From Pegoplata infirma (Eukaryota > Arthropoda > Insecta > Diptera > Anthomyiidae): a DNA stretch of 64,000 nucleotides. Location: the NCBI GenBank assembly GCA_963921195.1, contig OY992536.1, forward strand, positions 231,668,023-231,732,022, given 5' to 3'. A program made the position numbers and the translations under genes. Of this stretch, positions 28,701 to 40,500 are shown piece by piece. The notes under the pieces are model-generated. The model made no database searches. It was not told the DNA's origin and was given only the letters and a program-made list of their open reading frames with translations. Every line of letters begins with the position of its first letter. The first letter of the stretch is position 1.

Positions 28701-29489
28701 AACAATCCAGGTTTCGTCCAAAGCATCTTTAACATCTTTTGTATCAAATATTGTTATTTGGGAACGTGCATCCACTGTACACATACGTTCTACGGCCAAT
28801 TTGGCCACGGTTAAAGTATCATCCGGTACTGGATTGGGCAAAGGCCAGGGTGATAGGTTTTTAAATTTTGGCATCCAATACATCATACGCCAATACTTGC
28901 GTAATGGATGACCTTGACGGCCAAAAATATTTAGAAGCATTGCCTCCATTTCATAGTCGGGCATAACACCTAAATCTTCCATTTGTTCTAGTAAATCTAT
29001 AATACATTGTTGTTGTTTTGGATAATGCATAAATTCCGCTTGAAATATATTTTTCGGTATCATTTTTCCTTTGGGCATAACATTGATTAATGCCTTGTAC
29101 ACCTCCAAATCATGTTCAACACCAAACTCAGACATATGCTTCATAGCGGCATAGATAAATTCTACATGGTTGCGTCGATGAACATCACGTTCCGTAAATA
29201 TGTTGACCATGCTTAAATAAACATCTTTAGTTTTCTCTGAAGCAGCTGCAAAAGGATTTTTTATAGCGGGAACAAACGTTTTCGGAGGTGTCCGCTTTTT
29301 TTGTTGCTGCTGATTTTGATTCAATCGTTCATGCTCATCATCTTCGTCCAATTGTGGATTTTTCTTATTTGCTGTTGTACAATAAGTTTTCCAATTGGAT
29401 ATATTTATAGACTCAACTCCAACAGGAGTGGCTGACGATGGCACCTTCGATTGACTATGTTTTATGATAAATCTTAACTGTCGAAACAT
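25420..29489 (-). CDS. ECSIT: ECSIT, Toll signalling / complex I assembly factor
   Basis: ECSIT (evolutionarily conserved signalling intermediate in Toll pathways) is known both as a TRAF6 partner and as a mitochondrial complex I assembly factor. Exon 1 is 29489-28520 (ATG at 29489) and exon 2 is 25742-25420 (stop TAG). The GTAAGT donor (28514-28519) and TTTACAG acceptor join inside an Asp codon (G|AT). The product is 430 aa, matching the usual ECSIT length. The basic, hydroxylated N-terminus (MFRQLRFIIKHSQSKV..) is a plausible mitochondrial targeting peptide. Family hallmarks are ERDVHRRNHVEFIYAAMKHM, MEDLGVMPDYEMEAMLLNIF and RKYWRMMYWMPKFKNLSPWP. The C-terminal half in exon 2 (RSVHQQDDGTIFAICATGTS) is the usual ECSIT C-terminal domain. 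The 2.8-kb intron is full of repeats. Divergent to disp, convergent to GTPBP2. Confidence 0.95.
25801..27466 (+). mobile_element. Repeat family R-like copy (subtype 2) in the ECSIT intron
   Basis: Head ACAAGTAAGAAAATGATAGT then TCGGTCAAGATCGACCATAT and ATACCCTACACC; microsatellite GACAGACAGACGGACGGAC near 26443; TAAATCGACTC block; tail CCACAGTGTGGTGTAGGGTA then TAAAAA. TACCCTACAC at the head and GTGTAGGGTA at the tail are inverted. It is interrupted by a hAT-like insertion at 26526-27382. Confidence 0.7.
26526..27382. mobile_element. hAT-like element with 8-bp GTCTAGGA duplication
   Basis: Tips TAGGCTGACCATACGTACTG and ATGGTCACCCTA; perfect duplication GTCTAGGA at 26518-26525 and 27383-27390. 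The interior is rich in TGTACTGATTT motifs and includes a palindromic segment (26650-26765) with GGGCCCAACAACAACAA mirrored by TTGTTGTTGTTGGGCCC. No transposase. Confidence 0.85.
27545..27640. repeat. Fragment of the foldback minisatellite family
   Basis: ACACCATTTACAGTTGTTAT matches the tip at 12766, followed by CTTCGAAAATTCCATTTGCA-like units. A single short block without a mirrored end. Confidence 0.5.
27712..28118. repeat. Element with ~42-bp inverted ends
   Basis: TCACAAATGTTACGTATATA and AGGTCATAAAAAGTACACAT at 27712 are mirrored at 28075-28118. The interior holds GGCCGCTACGCAGAAAAGCT, a block recurring inverted at about 35115-35160 in disp intron 1. No coding capacity. Confidence 0.6.
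28512..28520 (-). other. ECSIT exon 1 splice donor
   Basis: On the minus strand exon 1 ends ..ATGATG and the intron opens GTAAGT (28519-28514). This decides the end of exon 1; reading through gives only three more codons before a stop. Confidence 0.85.
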
Positions 29490-29790
29490 TTTTGTCTATT
29501 TTAAAATAAGATGAAATTGATTATTATAAATTTTTCGTTAAATAAAATTTTTGGAAAATTACAAAAATATGTTGCAAAACTTATTTTTTTTTTGTATAAT
29601 CAGCTGTTATGCCGCTACAACTATTTGTCAAAATAAAAAAAACTCGTTACTTTTTTAGCGAGTTTTTATATTCGAATTTCGAAATATGTTTAATATAGTG
29701 ATGCCAGATTTATGTATGTGCACATCAGTGTTGGATAATGCCCTGTTCTCACAATAGAAAAAAATAGAAGTGAAACAGAGTCGAATTTCG

Positions 29791-30137
29791 AGTCTTAATC
29801 GAGATCGCGTCGGAGAAGCATCTATTCGTCGCTGAATTTGTTTTATAAATTTAGAAACGTGTTTGTGTTTGTCGGTCGCTAGTATTGGTTATTTCTCCGC
29901 GAGTACCGTTAGACAACGGTGTCTAACCATACTCAAACACACGCACGTGTTAAGGAAGCGTCGTTTCACTCTTCCATTGTGAGGGCAATGGTCGTATTGT
30001 GTCCGGAGTTTCCCACGTGTTAAAACCCCACAAAAACTTTATCCCCACAAAGGTGGCATATAGACTTCGTGTCTCGGTCACCTTTTTATTCGTGGACAAG
30101 GTGTAGCATTGCTACACCACCGAAGAAGAAGAAGAAG
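29791..30137 (+). mobile_element. 347-bp retroposon with 12-bp TSD and (GAA)n tail
   Basis: Flanked by the direct repeat AGTCGAATTTCG at 29779-29790 and 30138-30149 and ending in GAAGAAGAAGAAG, i.e. target-primed insertion. The body has higher GC and ends with the hairpin GTAGCATTGCTAC. No tRNA-like A/B boxes were recognised, so a 5'-truncated LINE 3' end is more likely than a tRNA-SINE. Confidence 0.8.
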
Positions 30138-30266
30138 AGTCGAATTTCGCTTGAATAATGGTGTTTTCTTTTCTGGCAAAAAATGTGCCTTTTTTTTGCA
30201 TTTCGCCCCAAAAATTATGTTTTTGTGTTCTTTTCTAAAAATTTCAACCCTTATAGAGAATATCGT

Positions 30267-30566
30267 CACAGACTAATACAGACTCGACATAAGTGACAGA
30301 TGTCAAAAAAGTAGTTCTGAACCATATGGTTAATATTTTCAAATTATTCTACGAATTAGGTTAGAAAGAGAAAACTGATATAACGCGCCATAAGAAAAAT
30401 GGATGCCAGACCGGTTTTTGTTGTTTCACTCACTCCTAAGTCGTAGAAAGTGTTGCCATGTTAGCGTAAAACGGACTAAAAACCGCTGTGTTTTCTCCTA
30501 AAATCGCTTAGTTTTTCCCCATTTTTTCTTGTAAAACCCTACTGTCGAGTCTGTATTTAGTCTGTG
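30267..30566 (+). mobile_element. 300-bp MITE copy 1, 7-bp TSD
   Basis: Tips CACAGACTAATACAGACTCG and CGAGTCTGTATTTAGTCTGTG form inverted repeats; flanked by ATATCGT at 30260-30266 and 30567-30573. CA..TG ends with a 7-bp duplication fit the P superfamily (1360/Galileo-like), an inference. Confidence 0.85.
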
Positions 30567-30848
30567 ATATCGTGTTCTTTTCTAAAAATGTCTGCCCTAT
30601 AAAGTGCAAAAAAGTTCTACTTTTTATCCCGTAAAAAATCGCGGGGTTGAAATTGCCTTATACAACAGCTGACTTTTTCTGTGTTGTTTTCTCGAAACAG
30701 CTGTTAAAAAATACAGTTGCTGTAAAAAAAATTGTTCTTGGCGCAACAAAATACATGTAAAAATTGTGAAGAAACACTTACACTCATAGAAATATCTTAG
30801 TAGAAAAATTTGTAAACCCATTGTAGATCAAGTTTTACAGAATAATGC
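30567..30848. other. Spacer between the two MITE copies
   Basis: About 275 bp with no gene; it contains CAACAGCTGAC and an AACAGCTGTTAAA palindrome but no other structure I can name. Confidence 0.4.
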
Positions 30849-31148
30849 CACAGACTATAAACAGACTCGACAGTAGAGTTTTATAAGAAAAAATGGGGAA
30901 AAACTAAGCGATTTTAGGAGAAAACACAGAGGTTTTTAGTCCGTTTTACGCTAACATGGCAACACTTTCTACGACTTAGGAGTGAGTGAAACAACAAAAA
31001 CCGATCTGGCATCCATTTTTCTTATGGCGCGTTATATCAGTTTTCTCTTTCTAACCTAATTCGTAGAATAATTTGAAAATATTAACCATATGGTTAAAAA
31101 ATACTTTTTTGACACCTGTCATATATGTCGAGTCTGTATTAGTCTGTG
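30849..31148 (-). mobile_element. 300-bp MITE copy 2 (inverted), 7-bp TSD
   Basis: Same family and length as 30267-30566 in opposite orientation, with a different duplication, ATAATGC at 30842-30848 and 31149-31155. The two copies therefore inserted independently and did not arise by one inversion. Confidence 0.85.
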
Positions 31149-31217
31149 ATAATGCCGTATTCAACAAATATTAATGTTGATATCGTTGAATAATCAGTAT
31201 ACTTGTTTCAACTATTA

Positions 31218-32806
31218 CACCGAACCAAATCTCGTAGGTAAAATCAACAAAAAATTATCGTAGATCTTTAACAAAATTTTGTCAATTTTTTTTTTAAGAT
31301 TCAACAAATTTTATTCAAATCAACGAAATTTCGTCAAGTTTACATCCTCTGAAGAAGTAAAATTGACAAAATTTCGTCAAATTGACAAAATTTCGTCAAA
31401 TTGACTAATATTATTAGTTTGGACGCCATTATTTTTCCAATGTGCAGCGTCGTGAAAAAAGTGTATTTTTTGTGAAAATTTATTTATTTTTTAAAGAAAT
31501 TTTATCCAATTGCCTAAAGCTATTAGTTTTTAAGCCATTTTTGGCATGGTAAAATGCGTCTTCAAATGCTGCAAAATTTCATGTGAAAACATATTTAAAT
31601 ACATACATATTATATTGACATGGGTTCAAAGATAAACAAGTTTCCGTCTGGAATTTGGAAATATGTACATTTCCTTCGTCATTTGCTGTAAAAAGTCATT
31701 AGTTTTCCCCTTTGTGTAAGTTTATATTTAAATTAGTTCAATTATTATTTTTTTTTTTTTTTTTTGTTTATTATAGTTAAAATTTTCTTTAAATATTAAA
31801 ATATTCTATTCAATAAAAAAAAAATTAAAATAATAACAAAAATAATATTTATGGATATTTTATTTTTGTAAGGGTAGAAAAATTTAGTAAAATATCGTGG
31901 AATCAACGAAAATTATTTAGTTAAATTGATGATATTTATTCAAATTGAATAAACTATTTTGTTCAAATTGACGAAAATAATTCAGTTAATTTGACGAAAT
32001 TTCGTCAAATTTATCTCAAATATAAATTAACGAAAATTTTATTCAAATCAACACCCCTGTTTTGTTAGCTGTATAATGATTGTTCTTTCGTCAAATCAAC
32101 ATGCTTTTTCGTAAATATTACTGCCGTATTTTGTTCGGTGTACAATGGCTTCCACAGAATTCAATAGATAAAACAAAAAAGAAAAAACAACCCTATTCGT
32201 TCGTTTTTTTTTATTATAACGAGTGAACGAGTGAGTTGGTAGCAATGTGAAATGTCTCTTATAAAATTATTTAATGTGTTTGTTTCTTATAAAATTATTT
32301 AATATTAGAAAAATAAATAAAAATAGGATCTGATCTGTAAATATTTGGTAAGTAATAAAATACATTGATTACTTTATGTGTTCATACTATATTAAAACGT
32401 TTTTTGTTTTTTTTTAGGATTTTGTTTTGGTATCATCAGATAATTAGAGAATGGCTAATGGGTGCATAACATGAATAAACGAAGTGTGTGTGAAAATCTT
32501 CAAATATTGCAGCTTAAAAAGCCGGAAATAAAAAAAAAAATTGTGATTTATACTTAATAAAAGAATATTTACAAATAACAACAAGCTTTTTTTTAATAAT
32601 AAAATTTCTTATATTAACAAAAATATGAGTTGAATTTACATAAAATACGAGTTGATTAACAAAAAAACGAGTTGATCAACTTTTACAAAAACTGACAACA
32701 ATTTTTATTGAAATCAACATAAATATTTGTAGGGTCAAAATCAACAATGATTTCTGTTGAATTTACAACGATTTTCTTTGGGAATACAATGATTTTTGGT
32801 TGAGTG
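31218..32806. mobile_element. CACCGAACCAAA-ended element with motif arrays, TA duplication
   Basis: Left tip CACCGAACCAAATCTCG and right tip GATTTTTGGTTGAGTG, flanked by TA at 31216-31217 and 32807-32808. Ends carry ATCAACAAAAATTATCG-type motifs; the inner part carries many AAATTTCGTCAATTTGAC-type motifs and an extra tip TTTTGTTCGGTGTA at 32131-32142, suggesting a second related element inside. No protein. Confidence 0.65.
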
Positions 32807-32831
32807 TACTCTTTTCAGTAATCGTTAACAT

Positions 32832-33283
32832 CACTGTTGCCAAGTTGGAGGTTTTCCCGCTAAATCTAGCGCTTTTTGTTTGAATTTAGCGGGGGAAAAT
32901 TTGTTTTAGCGGGAACGGTACTTTAGCGGGAAAATCTAGCGCTTTTTGTTTGGATTTAGTGGGAAAAAATTAAAGGGTTTTTCCAAAAAAAAAAAGTTTG
33001 TCGAATTTTATCGCTTTTTTTTGTAACTTAGCGGGAGACTTTTATATTTTCCGGCTAAATTTTTTTCGGGGTTTTTTTGCGCTTCGTAGAAAAAATAATT
33101 TGGAGTTTTTTTTTAATGTTTCTTTTTTGTCAATCAAAAATGCCAAGTTTTTCGGTTTTCAGCGCTTTTTTCGTAATTTAGCGGGAGAATTTGAAATTTT
33201 CCCCGCTAAATTTATTTTTGGCGGTTTCTAGCGCTTTTTAGTGAAATTTAGAGGTCTTTGGCCAAAAATAGTTGGCAACAGTG
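32832..33283. mobile_element. 452-bp hAT-like MITE with perfect 8-bp TSD
   Basis: Tips CACTGTTGCCAAGTTGG and AATAGTTGGCAACAGTG; perfect GTTAACAT duplication at 32824-32831 and 33284-33291. The interior is repeats of GCTAAATTTAGCGGGAAAA. The open frame at 32998-33231 is spurious. Confidence 0.9.
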
Positions 33284-33379
33284 GTTAACATGTACATATT
33301 GCCATATGATAACAACGAACGGCTGCTTTGCTACTGCTACTTTTGTTGCGTTGTTACTTTCTTTATTCTATTATACGGT

Positions 33380-33810
33380 ATTTACACCAACGAAAACAAC
33401 TTGTTTTTGAATATTTTTTTGGTTTTTGGCAAAAACTACATAAATTTTCCATACAATTTAAAAACTGCGTTGCCAACTAAAACTGAACAAAAACTAGAAT
33501 TTAGGTTGTGGTCTATGCTACTATTAATTCAGTGTGAATGTTTTTTTCAATTTTCTTTTGGTAAAAACGAATGTCAAAATAAAAATATTTGTTTTTTTGT
33601 TAAATTAATATTCAAATCTTTAAAAAAAGTAAATAAATGTGTAATTTAATTTTTTTAATAACGTGTGGTTATTGTAATTTTGTGTTTTTTAGTGAATTTA
33701 GAAAATATTTAATTTGATTTGACAAACAAAAACTCTTTTTATTCGGTGTAAACAGTTTGGTTTTCCAAAATGCTTTTTTGTCAAAAACAAGTTAGTTTTT
33801 GTTTGGTCTA
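33380..33810. mobile_element. Possible MITE with ACTTGTTTTTG inner ends
   Basis: TTACACCAACGAAAACAACT, TGTTTTTG on the left mirrors AAAAACAAGTTAGTTTTTGT, TTGGTCTAAA on the right with several mismatches. No clear target duplication. Confidence 0.4.
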
Positions 33811-34451
33811 AACATAGTATTACAGTATATTAACAGAAATAGTTGCTAAAAATGGTTTTTACCTTTGCGTGTTTTTAGCTGATTTTATGAAAAAATTCTC
33901 CCACGTGTAGCGTTAACCCTGTGTCAATACCATGCATCTATTGTAAATAAAAGTCTGGCAGCATTACTTATACTTTTGTTTATATACTCACAAAGAAAAT
34001 TTTCTGCAATAAGGAAAATTTTCATACATTTTTATTTTAAAATTTTATTGTGGTTAATTAACGTTAAATTTGTATTAACAAACAGATTTTTATAAACCAA
34101 TTTCCAAAGTTTGCTAATATTACTAAAGAAATATGTAAAAATAATTAAAATAAGTGAATATTTTGAATGGTAAAACTTTTGTAAAATGAGATGAAAATTG
34201 CAATACACAAAAGAAGAACAAGGATTAAACAATGCGACAGCACACAGCAGCAAGAACACAAGTGCACATAATATTCCCATTAAAACAAGGTTGAATTGAA
34301 TAACAAGTCGTCATAAGGAGCAGGATAATTAACACAAATAAAAAAATGAAACAACAAGTTGTTTAAAATTTGCAAATAAAGAAAATTTATATTAGTAAAT
34401 TAAAAAATAACTACAGAAAGTACAAGTGCTTAGTATATAGTATAAGAGAAA

Positions 34452-34583
34452 ATGCAGTGGTATTATAATGTTTTAGTTCGACGGCCATATCTTATGGTAC
34501 TGTTTATAGCTGTTTTTTGTACAGCTTGTATTATAGTGTCGCTGACAACAAATAATTTACCAGACTTTACCGATCCGACATTG
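34452..34583 (+). CDS. disp: disp exon 1
   Basis: 44 codons, [20 protein letters not shown] to LPDFTDPTL, ending TTG|GTAAGT. Contains the first membrane helix. Confidence 0.93.
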
Positions 34584-37500
34584 GTAAGTACGATTTACTA
34601 CTTGCTTACTAAAAAAATATTGTGGGTCGGTCATATAATTTGTTGCGGAACAATTCTATTTGGCTGGCATTGCTCCGAATTTATTTATTTTTTTTTTAAG
34701 TAGCCATTTTTAAGGAGAATCCAACAAAAAAAAATCAAGGATCGGCGAAAAATATTTCGCGAGATATATCGCTATAAAGTTTAAAGCGAAATCGCTTATA
34801 TCTCGGCTTGTAATGCTCCGATCGGAATAAATAGGGTATCGTTGGAAAGGTAATTTTAATACCCATTAAACTTTCCAAATTTCATTAAAATCGGTTAACC
34901 CGTTGCGAGCCAAAACAAGTTTTTCTAAAAAAATTTTAAATTTTAAAATGTGTATATCTAAAAACAACGCATATATAGTACCATAGTTTTTTTACATAGT
35001 ATTAAAACCAAGGAAATAAAGTTTAGTTTGAAACCAGTCTCGACCACGTAGCTCTGCTAGGAACAAAGTTATTAAGGTTCAAAGTTAGGAAGATTTTTAT
35101 ATGAAATTTTTTTTTTTGTCTTAAAAGTTTTTCTGCGTTGCCGGCCTTCGGCCGGGCTTAGGGATTACAAACTCCGTGCATTAAACCCACCCTCTCCGCA
35201 AAATAAAGGGATTATGACCGACATTGTTTTGGACTTAGTCCCCATAATATGAGTGGGGTTTATGACCGGTTAAAATCAGTGCTAAATTCGCTTCTTTATG
35301 GGGGGCTCACTCTCTTTGCAAAATGAAGTTTTTTTTGGTTAATATTATTAGAATTTATTGTATGTATTGCAATTAAATAAAAATAAAATAAATTTACATA
35401 CATACATTAAAAAAATAATACACAATAAAAAAAATCCCGCTTAACTTTGAACCTTAATAACTTCGTTCCTAGAAGAGCTACGGGATCGAGACTGGTTCCA
35501 AATGAAAGCTTATTTCCTTGGCTTCATTACTATGTAAAAAAACTATGGTACTATATATGTGTTGTTTTTAGATACATACATTTTAATTTTTTTAACGTTT
35601 TTTTTTTTTTGAAAAACTTGATTTGTTTGGGTTAACCGATTTTAATGAAATATGGATAGTTTAATAGGTATTAAAATTACCTTTCCAACGATACCCTATT
35701 TGTTCCGATCGGACCATTACAAAGGGAGATATAAGCGATTTCGCTTTTAACTTTAAAGCTATATATCTCGCGAAATATTTCTCGCCGATCCTTGATTTTT
35801 TTTTTGTTGGAATCTGCTTGATGAGATCAATCAATGGTATTAGTTTTAAGACGTTTGGAAAAATGCCAGTAAAGTAGAGTATAGCCGTCGGTCTTATAAA
35901 GGACCCCTCTATGACGCACCATTGGAGCAGTAGAAATGATTTTAAGATTGGAAAATTACAATAAATTTTTTTCAAAAAATTTTAAAAAATAGTAATAATT
36001 GTTATCCCACGATCCTCCTGGGCAAAAAATTTGTAGAATCGATAGAAGTTTTACACAAAAAAAATTCGAAAAAAATCGAAGAGTACAAAAATTTTTAAAA
36101 ATAAGATTTAAATTTAAAAACTTAAAAATCGCATACTAGAACGCTTTTAAGAATTTTTTGGGATTTTTTTAGAAAGTACGCAAAAAAACAAAAATTTTGA
36201 AATTTGGACCATTATTGAAGAAGTTATGAGTAAGAGAAATTTGAGTAAAGGAACAAACTACCAATTTTTTAAAATTCGATATCTTTTGAACGGGTCATCA
36301 AAAAAATCTGAAAATTTACCACGAAGGACTTTTCGAAGGGTACTAAAAATTGTGAATAATTTGGGAAAATCTAAAAAAAAAAAAATTTCAAAAAGTCCGA
36401 TTTGACATGAAATGCCCCATATATTTTAAAATTGTCCTAATGTATTTAAAAATTGTCTAAATATAGTTTACTTAAATTTAATATTCAAAATAATTCAATA
36501 TTATTCAATAAATAATTCAAAATTAGATTTGGACAATTTTTAAATACATTTCGACATTTTTAAAATGTATTTGGATAATTTTTAACTTAATTTACGCGCC
36601 GCGCCCATCTCTACTTTGGATAATTTTATATCGTGAACCTATATTCAAAATATGCCAACTCAAATTTGACGGAAATGAATTTCCGATGGCAAATAGCTCC
36701 CCTATGTAATACCTATCTGCCATAAAAATTTCAGAGCAAAAAAATAATTTGTTGTCGTTTTACATCCATTTTTGTTATTCTGCTAACTCAAAGTACATAT
36801 TTTTTTGGTGGAAATAAATGCCAACTCCCATTGTAAATTTCCAAAAATTTTTCAAAAAATTTTTTAAAAAAAATTAGACCACATATCTTATTGCATTTGC
36901 CATGCTAAATACGAATCTTGTAAAGATTTTGATATCTAATGACTGGTTCTCGAGATATTTTAAAAATATCGGTAAATACTGTTTGCAAAAAAAAAAATTG
37001 CTTATAATTATGTAACTTTCAAACTATTTATCAGATTAAAACATTATGAATGGGGCAAATAAAGTCAATGATATAAGCTTTCAAAATAGCTGGTTTGGAG
37101 TGACCCTATTGCAATACAGCGTGAGTTACAGAGTGCCAAAGTTGACCACCCTGAGATTAAAAGGCTTTCGGAGCTAGTAACTTTTAAAAATATGCAAAGA
37201 TTTTTAATTTTTTGTTCAGTTTTTGCAATTTCCGTACTAAGGATAACAAAAACTAAAAAAAAAAATTTTTTAAAATTTTTCCAAAAAAAAATGTTTTTTT
37301 ATTTTCCGACAAAATATGCCAACTCTAAAAAAATATTTGTTTTTTGATATAGTAATAAATGCCATCTCTGAAAAATACGCAAACAAGTGCAAAATATGAA
37401 AATTTTTGCATAGGTAAAAATTATTTAGAATATTTAAACCATCTTATGGAAGGTACATTGTTTATTTTTGCAATAATACGCGAAATAACTAGTTTTTTAG

Positions 37501-40500
37501 CTCTCCTGAACAGTAAGCTTTTTCGAGTTGGCATTTATTGAATATAGTTCGACGATATGTGTTGTTTTTAGATACATACATTTTAATTTTTTTAACGTTT
37601 TTTTTTTTGAAAAACTTGATTTGTTTGGGTTAACCGATTTTAATGAAATATGGATAGTTTAATAGGTATTAAAATTACCTTTCCAACGATACCCTATTTG
37701 TTCCGATCGGACCATTACAAAGGGAGATATAAGCGATTTCGCTTTTAACTTTAAAGCTATATATCTCGCGAAATATTTCTCGCCGATCCTTGATTTTTTT
37801 TTGTTGGAATCTGCTTGATAAGATCTATCAATGGTATAAGTTTTAAGACGTTTGGAAAAATGCCAGTAAAGTAGAGTATAGCCGTCGGTCTTATAAAGGA
37901 CCCCTCTATGACGCACCATTGGAGCAGTAGAAATGATTTTAAGATTGGAAAATTACAATAAATTTTTTTCAAAAAATTTTAAAAAATAGTAATAATTGTT
38001 ATCCCACGATCCTCCTGGGCAAAAAATTTGTAGAATCGATAGAAGTTTTACACAAAAAAAAATCGAAAAAAATCGAAGAGTACAAACATTTTTAAAAATA
38101 AGATTTAAATTTAAAAACTTAAAAATCGCATACTAGAACGCTTTTAAGAATTTTTTGGGATTTTTTTAGAAAGTACGCAAAAAAACAAAAATTTTGAAAT
38201 TTGGACCATTATTGAAGAAGTTAAGAGTAAGAGAAATTTGAGTAAAGGAACAAACTACCAATTTTTTAAAATTCGATATCTTTTGAACGGGTCATCAAAA
38301 AAATCTGAAAATTTACCACGAAGGACTTTTCGAAGGGTACTAAAAATTGTGAAAAATTTGGGAAAATCTAAAAAAAAAAAATTTTCAAAAAGTCCGATTT
38401 GACATGAAATGCCCCATATATTTTAAAATTGTCCTAATGTATTTAAAAATTGTCTAAATATAGTTTACTTAAATTTAATATTCAAGATAATTCAATATTA
38501 TTCAATAAATAATTCAAAATTAGATTTGGACAATTTTTAAATACATTTCGACATTTTTAAAATGTATTTGGATAATTTTTAACTTAATTTACGCGCCGCG
38601 CCCATCTCTACTTTGGATAATTTTATATCGTGAACCTATATTCAAAATATGCCAACTCAAATTTGACGGAAATGAATTTCCGATGGCAAATAGCTCCCCT
38701 ATGTAATACCTATCTGCCATAAAAATTTCAGAGCAAAAACTCAAAGTACATATTTTTTTGGTGGAAATAAATGCCAACTCCCATTGTAAATTTCCAAAAA
38801 TTTTTCAAAAAATTTTTAAAAAAAAATTAGACCACATATCTTATTGCATTTGCCATGCTAAATACGAATCTTGTAAAGATTTTGATATCTAATGACTGGT
38901 TCTCGAGATATTGCCATTTTAAAAATATCGGTAAATACTGTTTGCAAAAAAAAAAATTGCTTATATTTATGTAACTTTCAAACTATTTATCAGCTTAAAA
39001 CATTATGAATGGGGCAAATAAAGTCAATGATATAAGCTTTCAAAATAGCTGGTTTGGAGTGACCCTATTGCAATACAGCGTGAGTTACAGAGTGCCAAAG
39101 TTGACCACCCTGAGATTAAAAGGCTTTCGGAGCTAGTAACTTTTAAAAATATGCAAAGATTTTTAATTTTTTGTTCAGTTTTTGCAATTTCCGTACTAAG
39201 GATAACAAAAACTAAAAAAAAAAAATTTTTAAAATTTTTCCAAAAAAAAATGTTTTTTTATTTTCCGACAAAATATGCCAACTCTAAAAAAATATTTGTT
39301 TTTTGATATAGTAATAAATGCCATCTCTGAAAAATACGCAAACAAGTGCAAAATATGAAAATTTTTGCATAGGTAAAAATTATTTAGAATATTTAAACCA
39401 TCTTATGGAAGGTACATTGTTTATTTTTGCAATAATACGCGAAATAACTAGTTTTTTAGCTCTCCTGAACAGTAAGCTTTTTCGAGTTGGCATTTATTGA
39501 ATATAGTTCGACGATATATATTTGGACAATTTTTAAATACATTTCGACATTTTAAAAATGTATTTGGATAATAAAATACATTTGTGGAATTTAAAAATAT
39601 ATTTGGACACTATGTTAATACATTTGAATGTATGTGTGGAACAAGGTGCTAAAATCCAATTTTTGGAAATCGCGTTTTTTTTCCAAAATCGTATCTTCCT
39701 ACAATAGTTCGACCTATTTGTAAACAAATTTGAAAAAAAAATTGATCGTTTTCGGTTATAAAAGTGACCTTAAAAGTCCAATATTAACTATTTTTGGGAA
39801 TATTTTATATTTTTTCCCGGATACTAACATGTATTTTGCAGTTAAACTAAAGATAGTATATAAAAATTCTTACATGTGAGATGGTTAGCGTGTAGAAAAC
39901 ATCCTAGGTTTGGAAAAAAACGCTTTCCAATCTTATCTATCTATAGTTAAAGTGTAAATGTGGAAAAAGGTGCTGCTATATCCATATAAAAACATAATAT
40001 TATTTTACGTAATACTAATGGTGGATTTTGATAATCAATCAAATTTTTAAGTTCAGACTTAAAAATTTAATGGTTAGTAACTTATATAATAAATTGTGCA
40101 AATTTTTTCACCCATTATGGGAAAAATTGTTTAAAATAAACCATATAGCAGTTATTTTTTTGTTATATTAACTGCTTTTTATTATTTTGATATAAAAATA
40201 AGTACTGCTGGACCCCGTCTAAATTTTGCTGAATTCATCACGCTAAATTTAAATTAAACAAAAAAAAACAAAAAAAACTTAAAACTACTTGGCAAATGTA
40301 TTGAAATTCCTAGCAGAAATTGTAACATAGCACCTTATTCCACTAGAACAAAATTTCACATGCATTTTTTTGCTACTTTCGCTCATTTGTTTTTAATGAA
40401 ATTTTGTACATTGATGCATATGGTCCATCTTCGTCAAACTGCAAAAAGAAATTTAAAAAAATTGTTTTTTGCTTCTCCTGAACAATTTGGTTTTTGGATT

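Larger units (their letters stand above)
29490..34451. promoter_or_regulatory. Divergent ECSIT / disp intergenic region
   Basis: The two start codons face away from each other over about 5 kb. The DNA next to each gene (29490-29720 and 33830-34450) is AT-rich without clear repeat ends and should hold the promoters; no unambiguous TATA/Inr pair was found. The rest is a chain of small mobile elements. Confidence 0.5.

Noticed and set aside
30267..31148. Single inversion of one MITE
   Set aside because: Each copy has its own distinct 7-bp duplication, so they are independent insertions.
33272..33649. 125-aa open frame upstream of disp
   Set aside because: Overlaps MITE sequence and its target duplication; hydrophobic composition follows from T-richness.
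35661..37972. Reverse frames of 86-104 aa present twice
   Set aside because: Duplicated only because the DNA is tandemly duplicated; they lie in an inverted-repeat arm and have no domain.
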